Counted from the first letter of the stretch, positions 18,563 through 29,048 are shown. The stretch is DNA of 64,000 bases from Novosphingobium percolationis (GCF_020179425.1 NZ_JAILYM010000002.1:62001-126000); one strand, 5' to 3'. Made by a program: numbers and translations. The notes: generated by a model from the sequence alone, not told the origin.

Positions 18563-19417
18563 ATGAACACGATAAGGATCCCGGTAACGGGGGGGATCGC
18601 CATCGCTGCGGACGAACTGGGGCCCAGGGGCGCGCCCACGGTGGTGCTCGGCCATGGCGGCGGGCAGACGCGGCACAGCTGGGATCGGGCCGGGCACGAG
18701 CTGGCAGCGGCGGGCTACCATGTCCTCAATTACGATCTTTTGGGCCATGGCGAGAGCGACTGGGAGCCGGGTGGCGATTATTCGCTGCTGCGCCGGGTCG
18801 AGGATCTGCGCTGCATCATCGAGGCGGCAGGCAGGCCCTATGCCTTCGTCGGGGCGTCGCTGGGCGGGATGTCCGCGATGGCGGCGGCGAGCCATGGGCT
18901 GGAACCGGCAGCGATCGTGCTGGTCGATGTGGTGGCCAAGCTCGCGCCCGAGGGTGTCGAGCGGATCGTGGGTTTCATGACCGCCAATCCCGATGGCTTT
19001 GCCACTCTGGAAGATGCTGCCGACGCGATTTCGGCCTATTACCCCGACCGGCCGCGCCCGACCAAGCTCGACGGCCTGCGCAAGAACCTGCGGCTGGGCG
19101 AAGACGGGCGCTTTCGCTGGCACTGGGATCCGCGCTTCATCCAGCGCGATCCCGATCATCACACGATTCCGGACATGCTGGCCGCCTCCGACTGGGGCAA
19201 GCGGATCCCGACGCTGCTGGTGCGGGGCATGAAGTCCGACATCGTGACGGAGGAAGGCGTCGAGGACTTGCGGGCGCGCGTGCCGACGCTGGAAGTCGCC
19301 GACATCACCGAGGCCGGGCACATGGTAGCGGGCGACCGCAACGACCTGTTCAATGCGGCGGTGATCGGTTTCCTGTCGCGAGTCATGCCGGTGTCTTCCG
19401 GCGTATCGGCAGGCTGA
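18563..19417 (+). CDS. Alpha/beta hydrolase
   Basis: A 284-residue alpha/beta-hydrolase-fold enzyme, probably an esterase or lactonase. The oxyanion region is VVLGHGGGQTRHSWDR and the nucleophile elbow is FVGASLGGMSAM, with the catalytic Ser near residue 97. A lid domain spans about 120-200. The acid lies in the MKSDIV region, and the catalytic His is in DITEAGHMVAGD near residue 254. There is no signal peptide. The ATG at 18563 has no recognisable ribosome-binding sequence; a pyrimidine-rich stretch precedes it, so translation may be leaderless or weak. Substrate unknown. Confidence 0.88.
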   Translation: MNTIRIPVTGGIAIAADELGPRGAPTVVLGHGGGQTRHSWDRAGHELAAAGYHVLNYDLLGHGESDWEPGGDYSLLRRVEDLRCIIEAAGRPYAFVGASLGGMSAMAAASHGLEPAAIVLVDVVAKLAPEGVERIVGFMTANPDGFATLEDAADAISAYYPDRPRPTKLDGLRKNLRLGEDGRFRWHWDPRFIQRDPDHHTIPDMLAASDWGKRIPTLLVRGMKSDIVTEEGVEDLRARVPTLEVADITEAGHMVAGDRNDLFNAAVIGFLSRVMPVSSGVSAG

Positions 19418-19467
19418 TCGGGGGCAAACGGCGGGCCGCGCTTGTCGCGGTGTGGCAGAGCGCCTAG

Positions 19468-20226
19468 ATGGGGCCGATGCCCGGAGATATTTTCGACAAC
19501 CGGGGCCGCGGCAGCGCAGGCTGGAGCTGGCCCTCGATCCACCCCGAAGGACGCAAGTTTGCGCTGATCGCCGCTGCGGTTTCGGCACTCTGCGCCTTCA
19601 TGGCGTGGGAAACGCTGGCCTGGCCAATCGGCGTGCTGACCATCGGCATCCTTGCCTTCTTCCGCGATCCGGTGCGCGTCACGCCGCGCGACGACCGCTT
19701 CGTGGTCGCGCCCGCGGACGGCCTGATCACGCTGATCCAGAAGGTGCCGCCCCCGCGCGAACTGTCCGCCGACGACGGCAGCGGCGTGAAGGGCATGGGC
19801 GAGGCGCCGGTGACGCGCGTCTCGATCTTCATGTCGGTGTTCGATGTCCATATCAACCGCACGCCCATCGGCGGCACGATCCGCCGCGTGGTCTACATTC
19901 CCGGCAAGTTCCTCAACGCGGATCTCGACAAGGCGAGCGAGGAGAACGAGCGCCAGCACTTCCTGGTCGAGCGTGGAGATGGCGTGCAGATCGGCTTTAC
20001 CCAGATCGCGGGCCTGGTGGCCCGGCGCATCGTGCCTTTCGTAAAGTCTGGTGACATCGTGGCCGCAGGGCAGCGCGTGGGCCTGATCCGCTTCGGCAGC
20101 CGCGTCGACGTCTACCTGCCCGAAGGCACCGAGCCGACCGTGATGATCGGCCAGCGCACCGTTGCGGGCGAGACCATTCTCGCGGAAATCGGACAGGCCC
20201 CGCTGCTCGAGGGCGTCAGCCAGTGA
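19468..20226 (+). CDS. psd: Phosphatidylserine decarboxylase proenzyme
   Basis: Makes phosphatidylethanolamine from phosphatidylserine. The 252-residue protein is the short PSD form: a hydrophobic N-terminal segment (about 30-65), [22 protein letters not shown], the [12 protein letters not shown] signature, and the self-cleavage site in [11 protein letters not shown], where the Ser becomes the pyruvoyl cofactor. It is encoded directly before pssA, and the two overlap as GTGA, so both steps of phosphatidylethanolamine synthesis are made together. The ATG at 19468 is followed in frame by another Met at codon 4, which could be an alternative start. Confidence 0.95.
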   Translation: MGPMPGDIFDNRGRGSAGWSWPSIHPEGRKFALIAAAVSALCAFMAWETLAWPIGVLTIGILAFFRDPVRVTPRDDRFVVAPADGLITLIQKVPPPRELSADDGSGVKGMGEAPVTRVSIFMSVFDVHINRTPIGGTIRRVVYIPGKFLNADLDKASEENERQHFLVERGDGVQIGFTQIAGLVARRIVPFVKSGDIVAAGQRVGLIRFGSRVDVYLPEGTEPTVMIGQRTVAGETILAEIGQAPLLEGVSQ

Positions 20227-21032
20227 GCCTCGCGCCGCAGGGTGAGCCGGACGGCGACGATTTCGGTCGCCAGCGCCTGCCGCGCGGTCTCACCTTGCGC
20301 GCGCTGGTGCCCAACGCGATCACGTCTGCGGCGCTGTGCTGCGGGCTGACGGGCATCCGCTTTGCCATCGGCGGCGATTTTCGCAGCGCGGTGCTGGCGG
20401 TGATCCTGGCGGGCATGCTCGACGGCATCGATGGCCGCGTGGCGCGGCTGATGAAAGCGCAATCGCGTTTCGGCGCCGAGCTCGACAGCCTGTCCGACGC
20501 CATTTCCTTCGGCGTTGCCCCCGCGCTGATCCTCTACTTGTGGTCCTTGCAGGAAGTGCCACGCTTCGGCTGGTTTGCCGCGCTGGCGCTGGCGGTGTGC
20601 TGCGCGCTGCGGCTGGCGCGCTTCAACGCACGCATCGACATGGCCGAGCAGCCGCACAAGAACGCAGGTTTCCTCACGGGTGTGCCCGCGCCGGTGGGAG
20701 CAGGGCTTGCCTTCCTGCCGCTCTACCTGTGGATCGCGAGCGGTCGTGAGGAGTTCCGCCAGCCGATCGCGGTGGCTGCATGGGCCGCGCTGATCGCGTT
20801 CATGATGATTTCCAACATGGCGACGCTGGGCTGGGGTGCGATGCGCCCGCGCCGCTCCATCCGGCTGGAAGTGATTGCGCTGGTGGGTCTGGTGATCGCC
20901 GCCTTGCTGACCGAGCCGTGGCTCACACTCTCGGCGATCTGCGTCGTCTATCTCGCGCTCGTGCCCTATGGGCTTTCCCGATATGCGCGGGTCAGGCGGC
21001 AGCGCGCTGCGACTGCGTCGAGCGCTCCTTGA
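20223..21032 (+). CDS. pssA: CDP-diacylglycerol-serine O-phosphatidyltransferase
   Basis: Integral-membrane CDP-alcohol phosphatidyltransferase that makes phosphatidylserine, the substrate of Psd. The CDP-AP motif is complete, DG-x2-AR-x8-G-x3-D-x3-D, in [20 protein letters not shown] followed by ELDSLSD. Around seven hydrophobic segments follow. The 269-residue length is normal. The GTG start overlaps the psd stop. The last 41 bases overlap the 3' end of a small gene on the opposite strand, so transcription of the two could interfere. Confidence 0.94.
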   Translation: MSLAPQGEPDGDDFGRQRLPRGLTLRALVPNAITSAALCCGLTGIRFAIGGDFRSAVLAVILAGMLDGIDGRVARLMKAQSRFGAELDSLSDAISFGVAPALILYLWSLQEVPRFGWFAALALAVCCALRLARFNARIDMAEQPHKNAGFLTGVPAPVGAGLAFLPLYLWIASGREEFRQPIAVAAWAALIAFMMISNMATLGWGAMRPRRSIRLEVIALVGLVIAALLTEPWLTLSAICVVYLALVPYGLSRYARVRRQRAATASSAP

Positions 21033-21264
21033 TCCTGCGCACCGCGCGTTGCGGCGTGCGGCGCAGGCGGGCGAAGCTGATGGGCGAGGCGGACGGCGCC
21101 ATGCCGGTCATATGCACCAGGAATACGCGATCGCGTTCGAGCGAGCGGGCTTCGGCCAGCAGGCGGCCAAGCGCGCCCTTCTGACCACGCACGGTCAGCG
21201 CGATCGAGGCGATCGCGCCCATGCCGGAACCGACGATGGCGAGCGAAGCGAGAAGTGCGAGCAT
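20992..21264 (-). CDS. Small single-pass membrane protein, probably LexA-regulated
   Basis: A 90-residue protein beginning MLALLASLAIVGSGMGAIAS, one N-terminal transmembrane helix, followed by a strongly basic cytoplasmic tail ([18 protein letters not shown]). I recognise no family. AAAGG lies nine bases before the ATG. An alphaproteobacterial LexA box, GTTC-N7-GTTC, lies at 21388-21402, about 125 bases upstream, next to a TTGACG -35 element reading towards this gene; a perfect DnaA box lies between. Caulobacter uses small DNA-damage-induced membrane proteins (SidA, DidA) to block division, and this gene has the same general profile, but no sequence similarity is claimed. The tail overlaps pssA antisense. 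Confidence 0.65.
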   Translation of the reverse strand: MLALLASLAIVGSGMGAIASIALTVRGQKGALGRLLAEARSLERDRVFLVHMTGMAPSASPISFARLRRTPQRAVRRIKERSTQSQRAAA

Positions 21265-21330
21265 TTCCTTCGGCCTTTCGAACCCTGGTTTGACCCCGCG
21301 CCGCAATGGCTTGACAACGGAGGCAATGCC

Positions 21331-21339
21331 TGTGGATAA
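21331..21339 (-). promoter_or_regulatory. Perfect DnaA box
   Basis: TTATCCACA on the minus strand matches the consensus high-affinity DnaA box exactly. Only one box is present, so this is a candidate regulatory site rather than an origin. It lies between the small membrane protein gene and its LexA box. Confidence 0.5.
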
Positions 21340-21387
21340 CTCCTGCGACCGGGGCGTGTTCCGTTCCGTTCGCTGACCGGAAAATTT

Positions 21388-21413
21388 GTTCCCTATTTGT
21401 TCCCACCCGTCAA
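21388..21413 (-). promoter_or_regulatory. LexA box (GTTC-N7-GTTC) with overlapping promoter
   Basis: GTTCCCTATTTGTTC at 21388-21402 is an exact alphaproteobacterial LexA box. On the minus strand TTGACG (21413-21408) lies just upstream, so the box would sit between -35 and -10 of a promoter reading into the small membrane protein gene. The -10 hexamer is weak. Confidence 0.7.
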
Positions 21414-21795
21414 GCGGGTTTTGCGATATTCCGCTCCGAAGGTGCGGCAGGCTGGAACATCCTTTTGAAAAATCGTAGCTTTTCGGTGGCCGCTCAGCGT
21501 CCTTCTCGATGCCGCTGGTGGCGCTTCGGCGCGGGCTGCGCGATCCATTCCTGCGCCCGAATCGGTTGCGCGCAGGTCTGCGATTCGGCGTGGAGCGCGG
21601 CGAGTGCGGATTAGTGGTGGATTTAGCAGGGCCATTCGGTTAAGCGGCGCGCCGTCGGGCGGTGACTCGGGGCATGTCCGCCCCTGTCATGACGCACGGC
21701 AAATCCACACGGGAAACGCACATGCCGGTGCTTCCTGCGGGTTCCTCCGCGGGTCGTTCCAGTTTCCCGGAGGCACAACCGGAAAGGAATTACCT
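21414..21795 (+). other. Gene-free leader region upstream of rpsB
   Basis: No open frame here looks coding. It must hold the rpsB promoter and a leader RNA. GGGCGG and CCGCCC at about 21657-21684 can form a stem near the 3' end, and a GC-rich stretch follows up to the AAAGGA ribosome-binding site. A TTGACA with GATAAC 18 bases later (21311-21340) is a possible plus-strand promoter but is 450 bases away. An autoregulatory S2 leader is plausible but not shown. Confidence 0.35.
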
Positions 21796-22551
<756 letters not shown>

Positions 22552-22562
22552 TCGGTTCCTGC

Positions 22563-22639
22563 GTGACGGATGGCGCCTAGCAATCCGTCACCGAACTGAC
22601 CCGGACCAGGATTACGGGCCGCAGCAAGTGCTGCGGCCC
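22563..22639 (+). other. Paired hairpins between rpsB and tsf
   Basis: GTGACGGAT/ATCCGTCAC (22563-22591) and GGGCCGCAGCA/TGCTGCGGCCC (22616-22639) are perfect inverted repeats of 9 and 11 bp. The second is followed by ACCCGTTTTC. This position in other bacteria carries an attenuator that sets the S2:EF-Ts ratio; the same role is inferred. Confidence 0.5.
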
Positions 22640-22673
22640 CACCCGTTTTCAAAGACAAAAAAGGATCACTGCG

Positions 22674-23600
22674 ATGGCTTATACCGCCGCTGACGTGAAG
22701 AACCTGCGCGAGCGCACCGGCGCCGGCATGATGGATTGCAAGAAGGCTCTCGACGAAGCCGCCGGCGATTTCGAAGCCGCGGTTGACGCGCTGCGCGCCA
22801 AGGGCCTGGCTGCTGCCGCCAAGAAGTCGAGCCGCACCGCTGCTGAAGGCCTCGTCGGCGTGGCCGTTTCGGGCACCAAGGGCGTGGCCGTCGAAGTCAA
22901 CTCGGAAACCGACTTCGTTGCCAAGAACGACCAGTTCCAGGACTTCGTGCGCAAGTCGACCGAAGTCGCGCTGAACACCGGCGCGGCCGACGTGGAAGCG
23001 CTGAAGGCTGCAGCCTATCCCGATGGCGGCACCGTCTCGGAAAAGCTGACCAACAACGTCGCGACCATCGGCGAGAACCAGCAGCTGCGTCGCATCAAGC
23101 ACGTTTCGGTCTCGAACGGCGTGGTCGTGCCCTACATGCACAACGCCGCCGCCCCCAACCTCGGCAAGATCGGCGTGCTCGTCGCGCTCGAATCCGAAGC
23201 GGCCGCTGACGTTCTCGAAGCGCTGGGCAAGCAGATCGCGATGCACATCGCCGCCGCTTTCCCGCTGGCGCTGAACGCCGATGACCTCGACGCCGAGCTG
23301 ATCGCCCGCGAGCGCAAGATCGCTGCTGAGAAGGCGGCCGAGAGCGGCAAGCCCGCCGAAGTCCAGGCCAAGATGGTCGACGGCGCCGTGGCCAAGTACG
23401 CGAAGGAAAACGCGCTGCTCAGCCAGCTGTTCGTGATGGACAACAAGACCACGATCGCCGACGTCGTCGCGCAGGCCGGCAAGGCCGCCGGCACGAAGAT
23501 CACGCTGGTCGACTATGTCCGCTTCCAGCTCGGTGAAGGCATCGAGAAGGAAGAGAGCGACTTCGCCGCCGAAGTGGCTGCTGCCGCCGGCATCAAGTAA
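22674..23600 (+). CDS. tsf: Elongation factor Ts
   Basis: Guanine-nucleotide exchange factor for EF-Tu, 308 residues. It begins with the UBA-like domain ([20 protein letters not shown], then [21 protein letters not shown]). The core follows with [17 protein letters not shown], which inserts the TDFV loop into EF-Tu, and a C-terminal dimerisation/coiled-coil module. The full-length alphaproteobacterial form is intact. AAGGA lies eight bases before the ATG. Confidence 0.98.
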   Translation: MAYTAADVKNLRERTGAGMMDCKKALDEAAGDFEAAVDALRAKGLAAAAKKSSRTAAEGLVGVAVSGTKGVAVEVNSETDFVAKNDQFQDFVRKSTEVALNTGAADVEALKAAAYPDGGTVSEKLTNNVATIGENQQLRRIKHVSVSNGVVVPYMHNAAAPNLGKIGVLVALESEAAADVLEALGKQIAMHIAAAFPLALNADDLDAELIARERKIAAEKAAESGKPAEVQAKMVDGAVAKYAKENALLSQLFVMDNKTTIADVVAQAGKAAGTKITLVDYVRFQLGEGIEKEESDFAAEVAAAAGIK

Positions 23601-23615
23601 GCGTAACGCTTGTTC

Positions 23616-23660
23616 TGTCCCCGCGCGGGCGGTCCTTATGGGCTGGCCTGCGCGGGGACA
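23616..23660 (+). terminator. Long hairpin after tsf
   Basis: TGTCCCCGCGC and GCGCGGGGACA are perfect 11-bp arms around a 23-base loop, without a U tract. It probably marks the 3' end of the rpsB-tsf mRNA. Confidence 0.45.
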
Positions 23661-23695
23661 GTTACGTCTGGATGGCGCGTCTGGATCAGCGCGTC

Positions 23696-23709
23696 TGTAC
23701 AGGCGTACA
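23696..23709. promoter_or_regulatory. Palindrome upstream of pyrH
   Basis: TGTAC-AGGC-GTACA lies about 20 bases before the probable pyrH -35 box, a typical place for a transcription-factor site. The factor is unknown. Confidence 0.3.
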
Positions 23710-23727
23710 AAAGCTGCGTCCGCGCCC

Positions 23728-23755
23728 TTGGCACGCGCCCCCTTGCGCGTATAAG
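23728..23755 (+). promoter_or_regulatory. Probable pyrH promoter
   Basis: TTGGCA (23728-23733) and TATAAG (23750-23755) each match the sigma-70 consensus at five of six positions, spaced by 16 bases. Transcription would start near 23762, 47 bases ahead of pyrH, and could serve the whole pyrH-to-fabZ cluster. Confidence 0.6.
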
Positions 23756-23808
23756 GGCCGCCGCGCGCGCACCTTGGCATTCATATCATCAGGTATCGGT
23801 CCTTTTCC

Positions 23809-24531
23809 ATGAGCCTTCCCCCGTTCAAGCGCATCCTCCTGAAGCTCTCGGGCGAGGTGCTGATGGGCAACCAGCAGTTCGGCATCGATACCGATTTCGT
23901 CGCCGCGCTGGCCAGTGAAGTGAAGGCGGCCAAGGACAGCGGCCTCGAAATCTGCCTCGTCATCGGTGGCGGCAACATCTTTCGCGGCATGGCGGGAGCA
24001 GCCAAGGGCATGGACCGCGCGCAGGCCGACTACATGGGCATGCTCGCCACGGTGATGAACGCGCTGGCGATGCAGAGCGCGCTCGAACGGCTGGGCGTGC
24101 CCACCCGCGTGCAGTCCGCGATCGAGATGGACAAGGTGTGCGAGCCGGTGATCCGCCGCCGCGCCGAGCGCCATCTGGAAAAGGGCCGCATCGTGATCTT
24201 CGCCGCCGGTGTCGGCGCACCCTATTTCACCACTGATTCAGGGGCCGCGCTGCGTGCCGCCGAGATGAAGTGCGACGCGCTGCTCAAGGGTACCAGTGTT
24301 GATGGCGTCTACAACGCCGATCCCAAGAAGGATCCGGCGGCCAAGCGCTATGACACGGTGGATTACGACACCGTGCTGGCCGACAACCTTCAGGTGATGG
24401 ACGCCAGCGCCGTCGCCTTGTGCCGCGACAACAAGATTCCCATCGTCGTGTTCTCGATCCGCGAGCAGGGCAACCTTGCCCGCGTACTCGCTGGCGAGGG
24501 CACCCAGACCATCGTCCAGAAGGAAGCCTGA
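23809..24531 (+). CDS. pyrH: Uridylate kinase
   Basis: Phosphorylates UMP to UDP in pyrimidine nucleotide synthesis. A 240-residue amino-acid-kinase-fold protein: [13 protein letters not shown] (P-loop-like start), [11 protein letters not shown], the UMP-binding [20 protein letters not shown], and the [17 protein letters not shown] signature. The length is normal for the hexameric bacterial enzyme. It is three bases upstream of frr, with which it is co-transcribed. Confidence 0.98.
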   Translation: MSLPPFKRILLKLSGEVLMGNQQFGIDTDFVAALASEVKAAKDSGLEICLVIGGGNIFRGMAGAAKGMDRAQADYMGMLATVMNALAMQSALERLGVPTRVQSAIEMDKVCEPVIRRRAERHLEKGRIVIFAAGVGAPYFTTDSGAALRAAEMKCDALLKGTSVDGVYNADPKKDPAAKRYDTVDYDTVLADNLQVMDASAVALCRDNKIPIVVFSIREQGNLARVLAGEGTQTIVQKEA

Positions 24532-24534
24532 TCC

Positions 24535-25092
24535 ATGGCCAAGTACGACAAGGTCGACCTCGAGCGCCGCATGAAGGGCGCGGTCGAATCGCTTCGCCAA
24601 GACCTGACCGGCCTGCGCACCGGTCGCGCCAACGTCGGCCTGCTCGATCCGGTCACGGTCGAGGTCTATGGCTCGCGGATGCCGCTGAACCAGCTGGCGA
24701 CCGTTTCTGCGCCCGAGCCGCGTCTGCTTTCGGTGCAGGTGTGGGACCGTACCAACATCGGCCCGGTGGAAAAGGCGATCCGTTCGGCAGGCCTTGGCCT
24801 CAACCCGATCAACGATGGCAACAACCTGCGCCTGCCGATCCCCGACCTGACCGAGGAACGCCGCAAGGAGCTGGCCAAGCTTGCCAGCCAGTATGCCGAA
24901 AAGGCGCGCATCGCGATCCGCAACGTGCGCCGCGACGGCATGGACGCGCTCAAGACCGACGAGAACAAGAAGGAAATTTCCGAGGACGACCGCAAGCGCG
25001 CCGAGACCGAGCTGCAGAAGCTGACCGACGAGCAGATCAAGGCGGCGGACGAAGCGGCGGCCGAGAAGGAAAAGGAAATCCTCGGCAAGTGA
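24535..25092 (+). CDS. frr: Ribosome recycling factor
   Basis: Splits post-termination ribosomes together with EF-G. A 185-residue tRNA-mimic protein: a three-helix bundle ([20 protein letters not shown], then [10 protein letters not shown]) with the inserted beta domain ([20 protein letters not shown]). The C-terminal helices include [20 protein letters not shown] and [15 protein letters not shown] lies ten bases before the ATG. Its stop codon overlaps the GTG start of uppS. Confidence 0.98.
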   Translation: MAKYDKVDLERRMKGAVESLRQDLTGLRTGRANVGLLDPVTVEVYGSRMPLNQLATVSAPEPRLLSVQVWDRTNIGPVEKAIRSAGLGLNPINDGNNLRLPIPDLTEERRKELAKLASQYAEKARIAIRNVRRDGMDALKTDENKKEISEDDRKRAETELQKLTDEQIKAADEAAAEKEKEILGK

Positions 25093-25832
25093 GCTTCCTC
25101 AAGGCCCAGAAGACCCAGAGCGGCTGCGACCGGGCGACGGGCCTTGGCGGCGTGAACGCCCATGGGGCGCGCCACGTCGCGATCATCATGGACGGCAATG
25201 GCCGCTGGGCCAAGAAGCGGCACATGCCGCGCGCCTTCGGGCACCAGCGCGGGGTGGAGGCGGTGCGCCGCACCGTGCGCGCCGCGCGCGAAATGGGGCT
25301 GGAGGCACTGACGCTCTATGCCTTCTCGACTGAGAACTGGCGCCGTCCCGAAGACGAGATTGGCGCGCTGATGGGGCTGCTCAAGCGGTTCATCGTCGAC
25401 GATCTCGACGAGTTCGCGGCGAACAACGTGCGGCTCAAGATCATTGGCGATCATTCTGCGTTCGCGCCCGACGTCGTCGAGCTGATCGACAAGGCGCTGG
25501 CGCGCACGGCGGACAATGATGGCACGACGCTGGCCATCGCGCTCAACTATGGCGCACAGGACGAGATCGCGCGCGCGGCGGCCAAGGCAGCGGCCAAGGG
25601 CGCGGTGAGCGTGGAGAGCATCGGCGCCGAGCTGGACACGGCGGACATGCCGCCGCTCGACCTGCTGATCCGCACCTCGGGCGAAGTGCGGCTGTCGAAC
25701 TTCCTGCTGTGGCAGGCGGCCTATGCCGAGATGTGCTTCCTCGACGTGCTGTGGCCCGATTTCACCCCGGAACACCTTGCCTCGGCGCTGGCCGAGTTCG
25801 CGCAGCGGGAGCGTCGCTTTGGCGGACGCTGA
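25089..25832 (+). CDS. uppS: Undecaprenyl diphosphate synthase (cis-prenyltransferase)
   Basis: Condenses farnesyl diphosphate with isopentenyl units to make the C55 lipid carrier for peptidoglycan and surface sugars. It has [20 protein letters not shown] (catalytic Asp and diphosphate-binding Arg), the [11 protein letters not shown] helix and [20 protein letters not shown]. The GTG at 25089 overlaps the frr stop (GTGA), giving 247 residues; a GTG at 25154 would remove a poorly conserved N-terminus and is the alternative. Coupled translation to frr is likely. The sugar-lipid product of the exopolysaccharide locus depends on this carrier. Confidence 0.95.
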   Translation: MSFLKAQKTQSGCDRATGLGGVNAHGARHVAIIMDGNGRWAKKRHMPRAFGHQRGVEAVRRTVRAAREMGLEALTLYAFSTENWRRPEDEIGALMGLLKRFIVDDLDEFAANNVRLKIIGDHSAFAPDVVELIDKALARTADNDGTTLAIALNYGAQDEIARAAAKAAAKGAVSVESIGAELDTADMPPLDLLIRTSGEVRLSNFLLWQAAYAEMCFLDVLWPDFTPEHLASALAEFAQRERRFGGR

Positions 25833-26547
25833 GCCGATCGCGCCGGTAGCGCCGAAGAAGAGCGACCTGCCGGTGCGCGCCGCTTCGGCGGTGGTCATGC
25901 TGGCCGTGGCGGGCCTTGCGCTGTGGCGCGGCGGGCTGGTGCTCGACGGGTTCGTCGCGCTGGTCGGGCTGGTGGTGTTTGGCGAATACGTGCGCCTGGT
26001 CGCGCGGATTGCGCCCAATCCGGCGAAGATGTCGGCGGCGGTGCTGACCGGGGCGATCTATGTCGGCTGGGCAGCGTTTGCGCTGATGGTCATGCCGGTG
26101 GGACTGATGATCGGCATACTGGGCCTTGTCATCTGCACCGATACCGGGGCCTATTTCACCGGGCGCGCGCTGGGCGGGCCGAAGATCGCGCCGTCGATCA
26201 GCCCGTCGAAGACCTGGGCCGGCCTTGCCGGCGGCATGGCGGCGGCAGGCAGCTGGACCGCGCTGGCGACGCTGTTGGGCGGCTATCTCGTTTCGGCCAT
26301 TGGCCCCACCGGGCCGAGCCTTGGTGAAGCGCTGCGCATTACCAATGTCGGGTTTGCCGCACTTGCGGGCGCGGGGCTGGCGGTAGTGGCGCAAGCGGGC
26401 GATTTCTATGAAAGCTGGCTCAAGCGTCGGGCGGGGGTGAAGGATTCCTCGCGCCTCATCCCGGGGCACGGCGGGCTGTTCGATCGCGTCGACGGGCTGC
26501 TGCCGGTGGCGATCGTCGTCGGCACGTTGTGGGCAATGGGCGCGTGA
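25819..26547 (+). CDS. cdsA: Phosphatidate cytidylyltransferase
   Basis: Makes CDP-diacylglycerol, the substrate of PssA, from phosphatidate and CTP. An integral-membrane enzyme of 242 residues with six or so hydrophobic segments. The signature is intact: [12 protein letters not shown] followed by [20 protein letters not shown] and [10 protein letters not shown]. The start is a TTG at 25819 with GGAG seven bases upstream, inside the uppS 3' end (14-base overlap). Its stop overlaps the dxr GTG start. Confidence 0.94.
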   Translation: MADAEPIAPVAPKKSDLPVRAASAVVMLAVAGLALWRGGLVLDGFVALVGLVVFGEYVRLVARIAPNPAKMSAAVLTGAIYVGWAAFALMVMPVGLMIGILGLVICTDTGAYFTGRALGGPKIAPSISPSKTWAGLAGGMAAAGSWTALATLLGGYLVSAIGPTGPSLGEALRITNVGFAALAGAGLAVVAQAGDFYESWLKRRAGVKDSSRLIPGHGGLFDRVDGLLPVAIVVGTLWAMGA

Positions 26548-27707
26548 CCGCCCCGCGCAGCATTTCGGTGCTGGGGGCAACCGGCTCGATCGGGGCGTCG
26601 ACGCTCGATCTGGTGCGGCGCAACCGGGCCGACTGGCAGGTCGTCGCGCTGACCGCGAATTGCCAGGCGAAGGAGCTGACCGCGCTGGCGCGGGAATTTG
26701 GCGCCAGCGTGGCGGTGGTGGCGGACGAAAGCTGTCTGCCTGAATTGCGCGAGGCGCTGGCCGGAAGCGGGATCGAAGCGGCGGGCGGTGCTGCGGCGCT
26801 GGTGGAGGCTGCGACGCGCCCCGCCGATGTCACCGTCGCCGCGATCGTGGGCTGTGCGGGGCTGGCTCCGACGATGGCCGCGATCGAGAAAGGCCGTACC
26901 GTGGCGCTCGCCAACAAGGAAGCGCTGGTTTCGGCGGGCGAGGTGATGACCGCTGCCGTCGCACGCTCGGGCGCGACGCTGCTGCCGGTCGATTCCGAGC
27001 ATAACGCGATCTTCCAGTGCCTGTCGGGCAACAGCATCGCCGATGTCCGCTGGATCACGCTGACCGCGAGCGGCGGGCCGTTCCGCGACTGGTCGCTCGA
27101 ACGGCTGCAGGCGGCCACCCCGGCTGAGGCGGTCAAGCATCCCAACTGGTCGATGGGCGCGAAGATCAGCGTCGATTCGGCCACGATGATGAACAAGGGG
27201 CTGGAGTTCATCGAGGCGTTCCACTTGTTCCCGGTGGGCGTCGAGCGGCTGCGCATCATCGTCCATCCGCAGTCAATCGTGCATTCGATGGTCGAATATC
27301 GCGACGGTTCGACGCTGGCGCAGCTCGGCCCTTCGGACATGCGCGTGCCCATCGCCTCGGCGCTGGCCTACCCTGCGCGCATGAACACGCCCTGCGCGCC
27401 GCTGGACCTTGCCGCGATTGGCGAACTGACCTTTCGCCAGCCCGACGAAGTGCGCTTTCCCGCCACGCGCCTGGCGCGTGAGGCGGCGGTGGCGGGCGGG
27501 GCGGCGCCTGCCGTGCTCAACGCCGCGAACGAGATTGCGGTTGCCGCGTTCCTCGATGGTCAGATCGCGTTCACCCGAATCGTGCAATGCGCCGATTCCG
27601 TGCTGTCGCGCGGGCTTCCTCCGCCGCCCGCCTCGCTCGACGAGGTCATCGCGGTGGATCTTGAGGCCCGCATCCGTGCGCGCGAAACGATGGAGCCTGT
27701 TCGTTGA
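26544..27707 (+). CDS. dxr: 1-Deoxy-D-xylulose 5-phosphate reductoisomerase
   Basis: Second step of the MEP isoprenoid pathway, NADPH- and metal-dependent. It has the N-terminal NADPH loop [30 protein letters not shown], the metal-binding [14 protein letters not shown] (Asp and Glu), and the flexible-loop segment [20 protein letters not shown]. At 387 residues it is full length. The GTG start overlaps the cdsA stop (GTGA), and its stop overlaps the rseP TTG start (TTGA). Isoprenoid precursor supply is encoded next to its consumer, uppS. Confidence 0.97.
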   Translation: MTAPRSISVLGATGSIGASTLDLVRRNRADWQVVALTANCQAKELTALAREFGASVAVVADESCLPELREALAGSGIEAAGGAAALVEAATRPADVTVAAIVGCAGLAPTMAAIEKGRTVALANKEALVSAGEVMTAAVARSGATLLPVDSEHNAIFQCLSGNSIADVRWITLTASGGPFRDWSLERLQAATPAEAVKHPNWSMGAKISVDSATMMNKGLEFIEAFHLFPVGVERLRIIVHPQSIVHSMVEYRDGSTLAQLGPSDMRVPIASALAYPARMNTPCAPLDLAAIGELTFRQPDEVRFPATRLAREAAVAGGAAPAVLNAANEIAVAAFLDGQIAFTRIVQCADSVLSRGLPPPPASLDEVIAVDLEARIRARETMEPVR

Positions 27708-28828
27708 CGCCTGAGCTGCATTCGCCCGGCCTGCTGCTGACCGTGCTGGCCTTCGTGCTGGTGCTGGGGCCGTTGGTGTTCATTCACGAGCTGGGGCATT
27801 ATCTGGCGGGGCGGCTGTTCGGGGTGAAAGCCGAAAGCTTCTCGATCGGCTTCGGGAAGGAACTGTGCGGCTGGACCGATAAGCGCGGCACGCGCTGGAA
27901 GCTCTCGGCGCTGCCGCTGGGCGGCTATGTCCAGTTCGCGGGCGACATGAACGCGGCGGGCAAGCCTGACCCGGAATGGCTGGCGCTGCCAGCGGAGGAG
28001 CGCAACAGGACCTTTCAGGCCAAGCCCCTGTGGCAGCGCGCGCTGATCGTGCTGGCGGGGCCGGTGACCAACCTGGCGCTGGCGGTGCTGATCCTGGCAG
28101 GGTTCAACCTTGCCTATGGCACGGTGGTGGTGCCGCCGGTGATCGGCGCGGTCCAGGCGGGCTCCGTTGCGGACAAGGCCGGGATCAAGGTTGGTGACCG
28201 CGTGGTGTCCTTGCGCGGCGGGGCGGTGGACAGCTTTCTCGACGTTCGGCTGGAGGTCTCGCAACATCCGGCAGAGCCGCTCGACATGGTGATCGAGCGC
28301 GGTGGCGAGCGCATCAACCTGCCGGTGAGCGCCGGGTCCAAGGTCCTGCGCGACCGCTTCGGCAACGAGCAGCGCATTGGCTTCCTGGGCATCGGGCCCG
28401 CCAACATCGAGCGTGTCGCCGTCGGCCCCGTCGGAGCGGTCGCCTCGGCGCTGGGCCAGACGCGCGACATCATCGGCATGATGGTGACCGGCATCGGCCA
28501 GATCGTCACCGGCAAGCGCGAGGTGAAGGAGCTGGGCGGGCCGATCAAGATCGCCAAGTATTCGGGCGAGCAGCTGGCCTCCGGCTGGGAGCCGTTCGTG
28601 TTCTTCATCGCGATGATCTCGATTAACTTGGGGTTCATCAACCTCTTGCCAATCCCGGTGCTCGATGGCGGTCACCTCGCGCTCTATGCGGCCGAGGCGG
28701 TGCGTCGTCGGCCGGTAAGCCAGCGCGGCCAGGAATGGGCCTTCCGCACGGGGCTTGCGCTGGTGCTCGGGCTGATGTTGTTCGTGACGTTGAACGACGT
28801 GGCGTCCTTGAAGTTTTTCGGAGGGTAG
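27704..28828 (+). CDS. rseP: Site-2 protease RseP/MmpA-type
   Basis: Intramembrane zinc metalloprotease that cuts anti-sigma factors and leftover signal peptides in the inner membrane. The HELGH zinc motif is at residues 28-32 in the first transmembrane helix, followed by YLAGRLFGVKAESFSIGFG. A PDZ domain (about 140-220, AGSVADKAGIKVGDRVVSLRG) precedes the third-helix motif NLLPIPVLDGGHL that supplies the third zinc ligand. At 374 residues it matches single-PDZ alphaproteobacterial members such as MmpA. It starts with TTG overlapping the dxr stop. Its position before bamA is conserved. Confidence 0.95.
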   Translation: MTPELHSPGLLLTVLAFVLVLGPLVFIHELGHYLAGRLFGVKAESFSIGFGKELCGWTDKRGTRWKLSALPLGGYVQFAGDMNAAGKPDPEWLALPAEERNRTFQAKPLWQRALIVLAGPVTNLALAVLILAGFNLAYGTVVVPPVIGAVQAGSVADKAGIKVGDRVVSLRGGAVDSFLDVRLEVSQHPAEPLDMVIERGGERINLPVSAGSKVLRDRFGNEQRIGFLGIGPANIERVAVGPVGAVASALGQTRDIIGMMVTGIGQIVTGKREVKELGGPIKIAKYSGEQLASGWEPFVFFIAMISINLGFINLLPIPVLDGGHLALYAAEAVRRRPVSQRGQEWAFRTGLALVLGLMLFVTLNDVASLKFFGG

Positions 28829-29048
28829 GCGGGCCTTGCCCGTTGGGAAGGTCAGGCCGTCGCCGTCATGCAAGGCGGGACGGATTTTTTCACAATATTG
28901 CGGGGCTAATCGGGCTCCGGTCGGCTTGCTCGCTTGATTGGCGGGGCTGCATCGGGCACAGGGCTGCGATTGCCGGATTGCCGGGCTGGATGGCAGGGAC
29001 CAGACCCCGGTGGATCGGCCGCACGATGATACGGGATGGCGCTTGGTG

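Noticed and set aside
21331..21339. Replication origin
   Set aside because: Only a single DnaA box is present, without AT-rich unwinding DNA or a box cluster.
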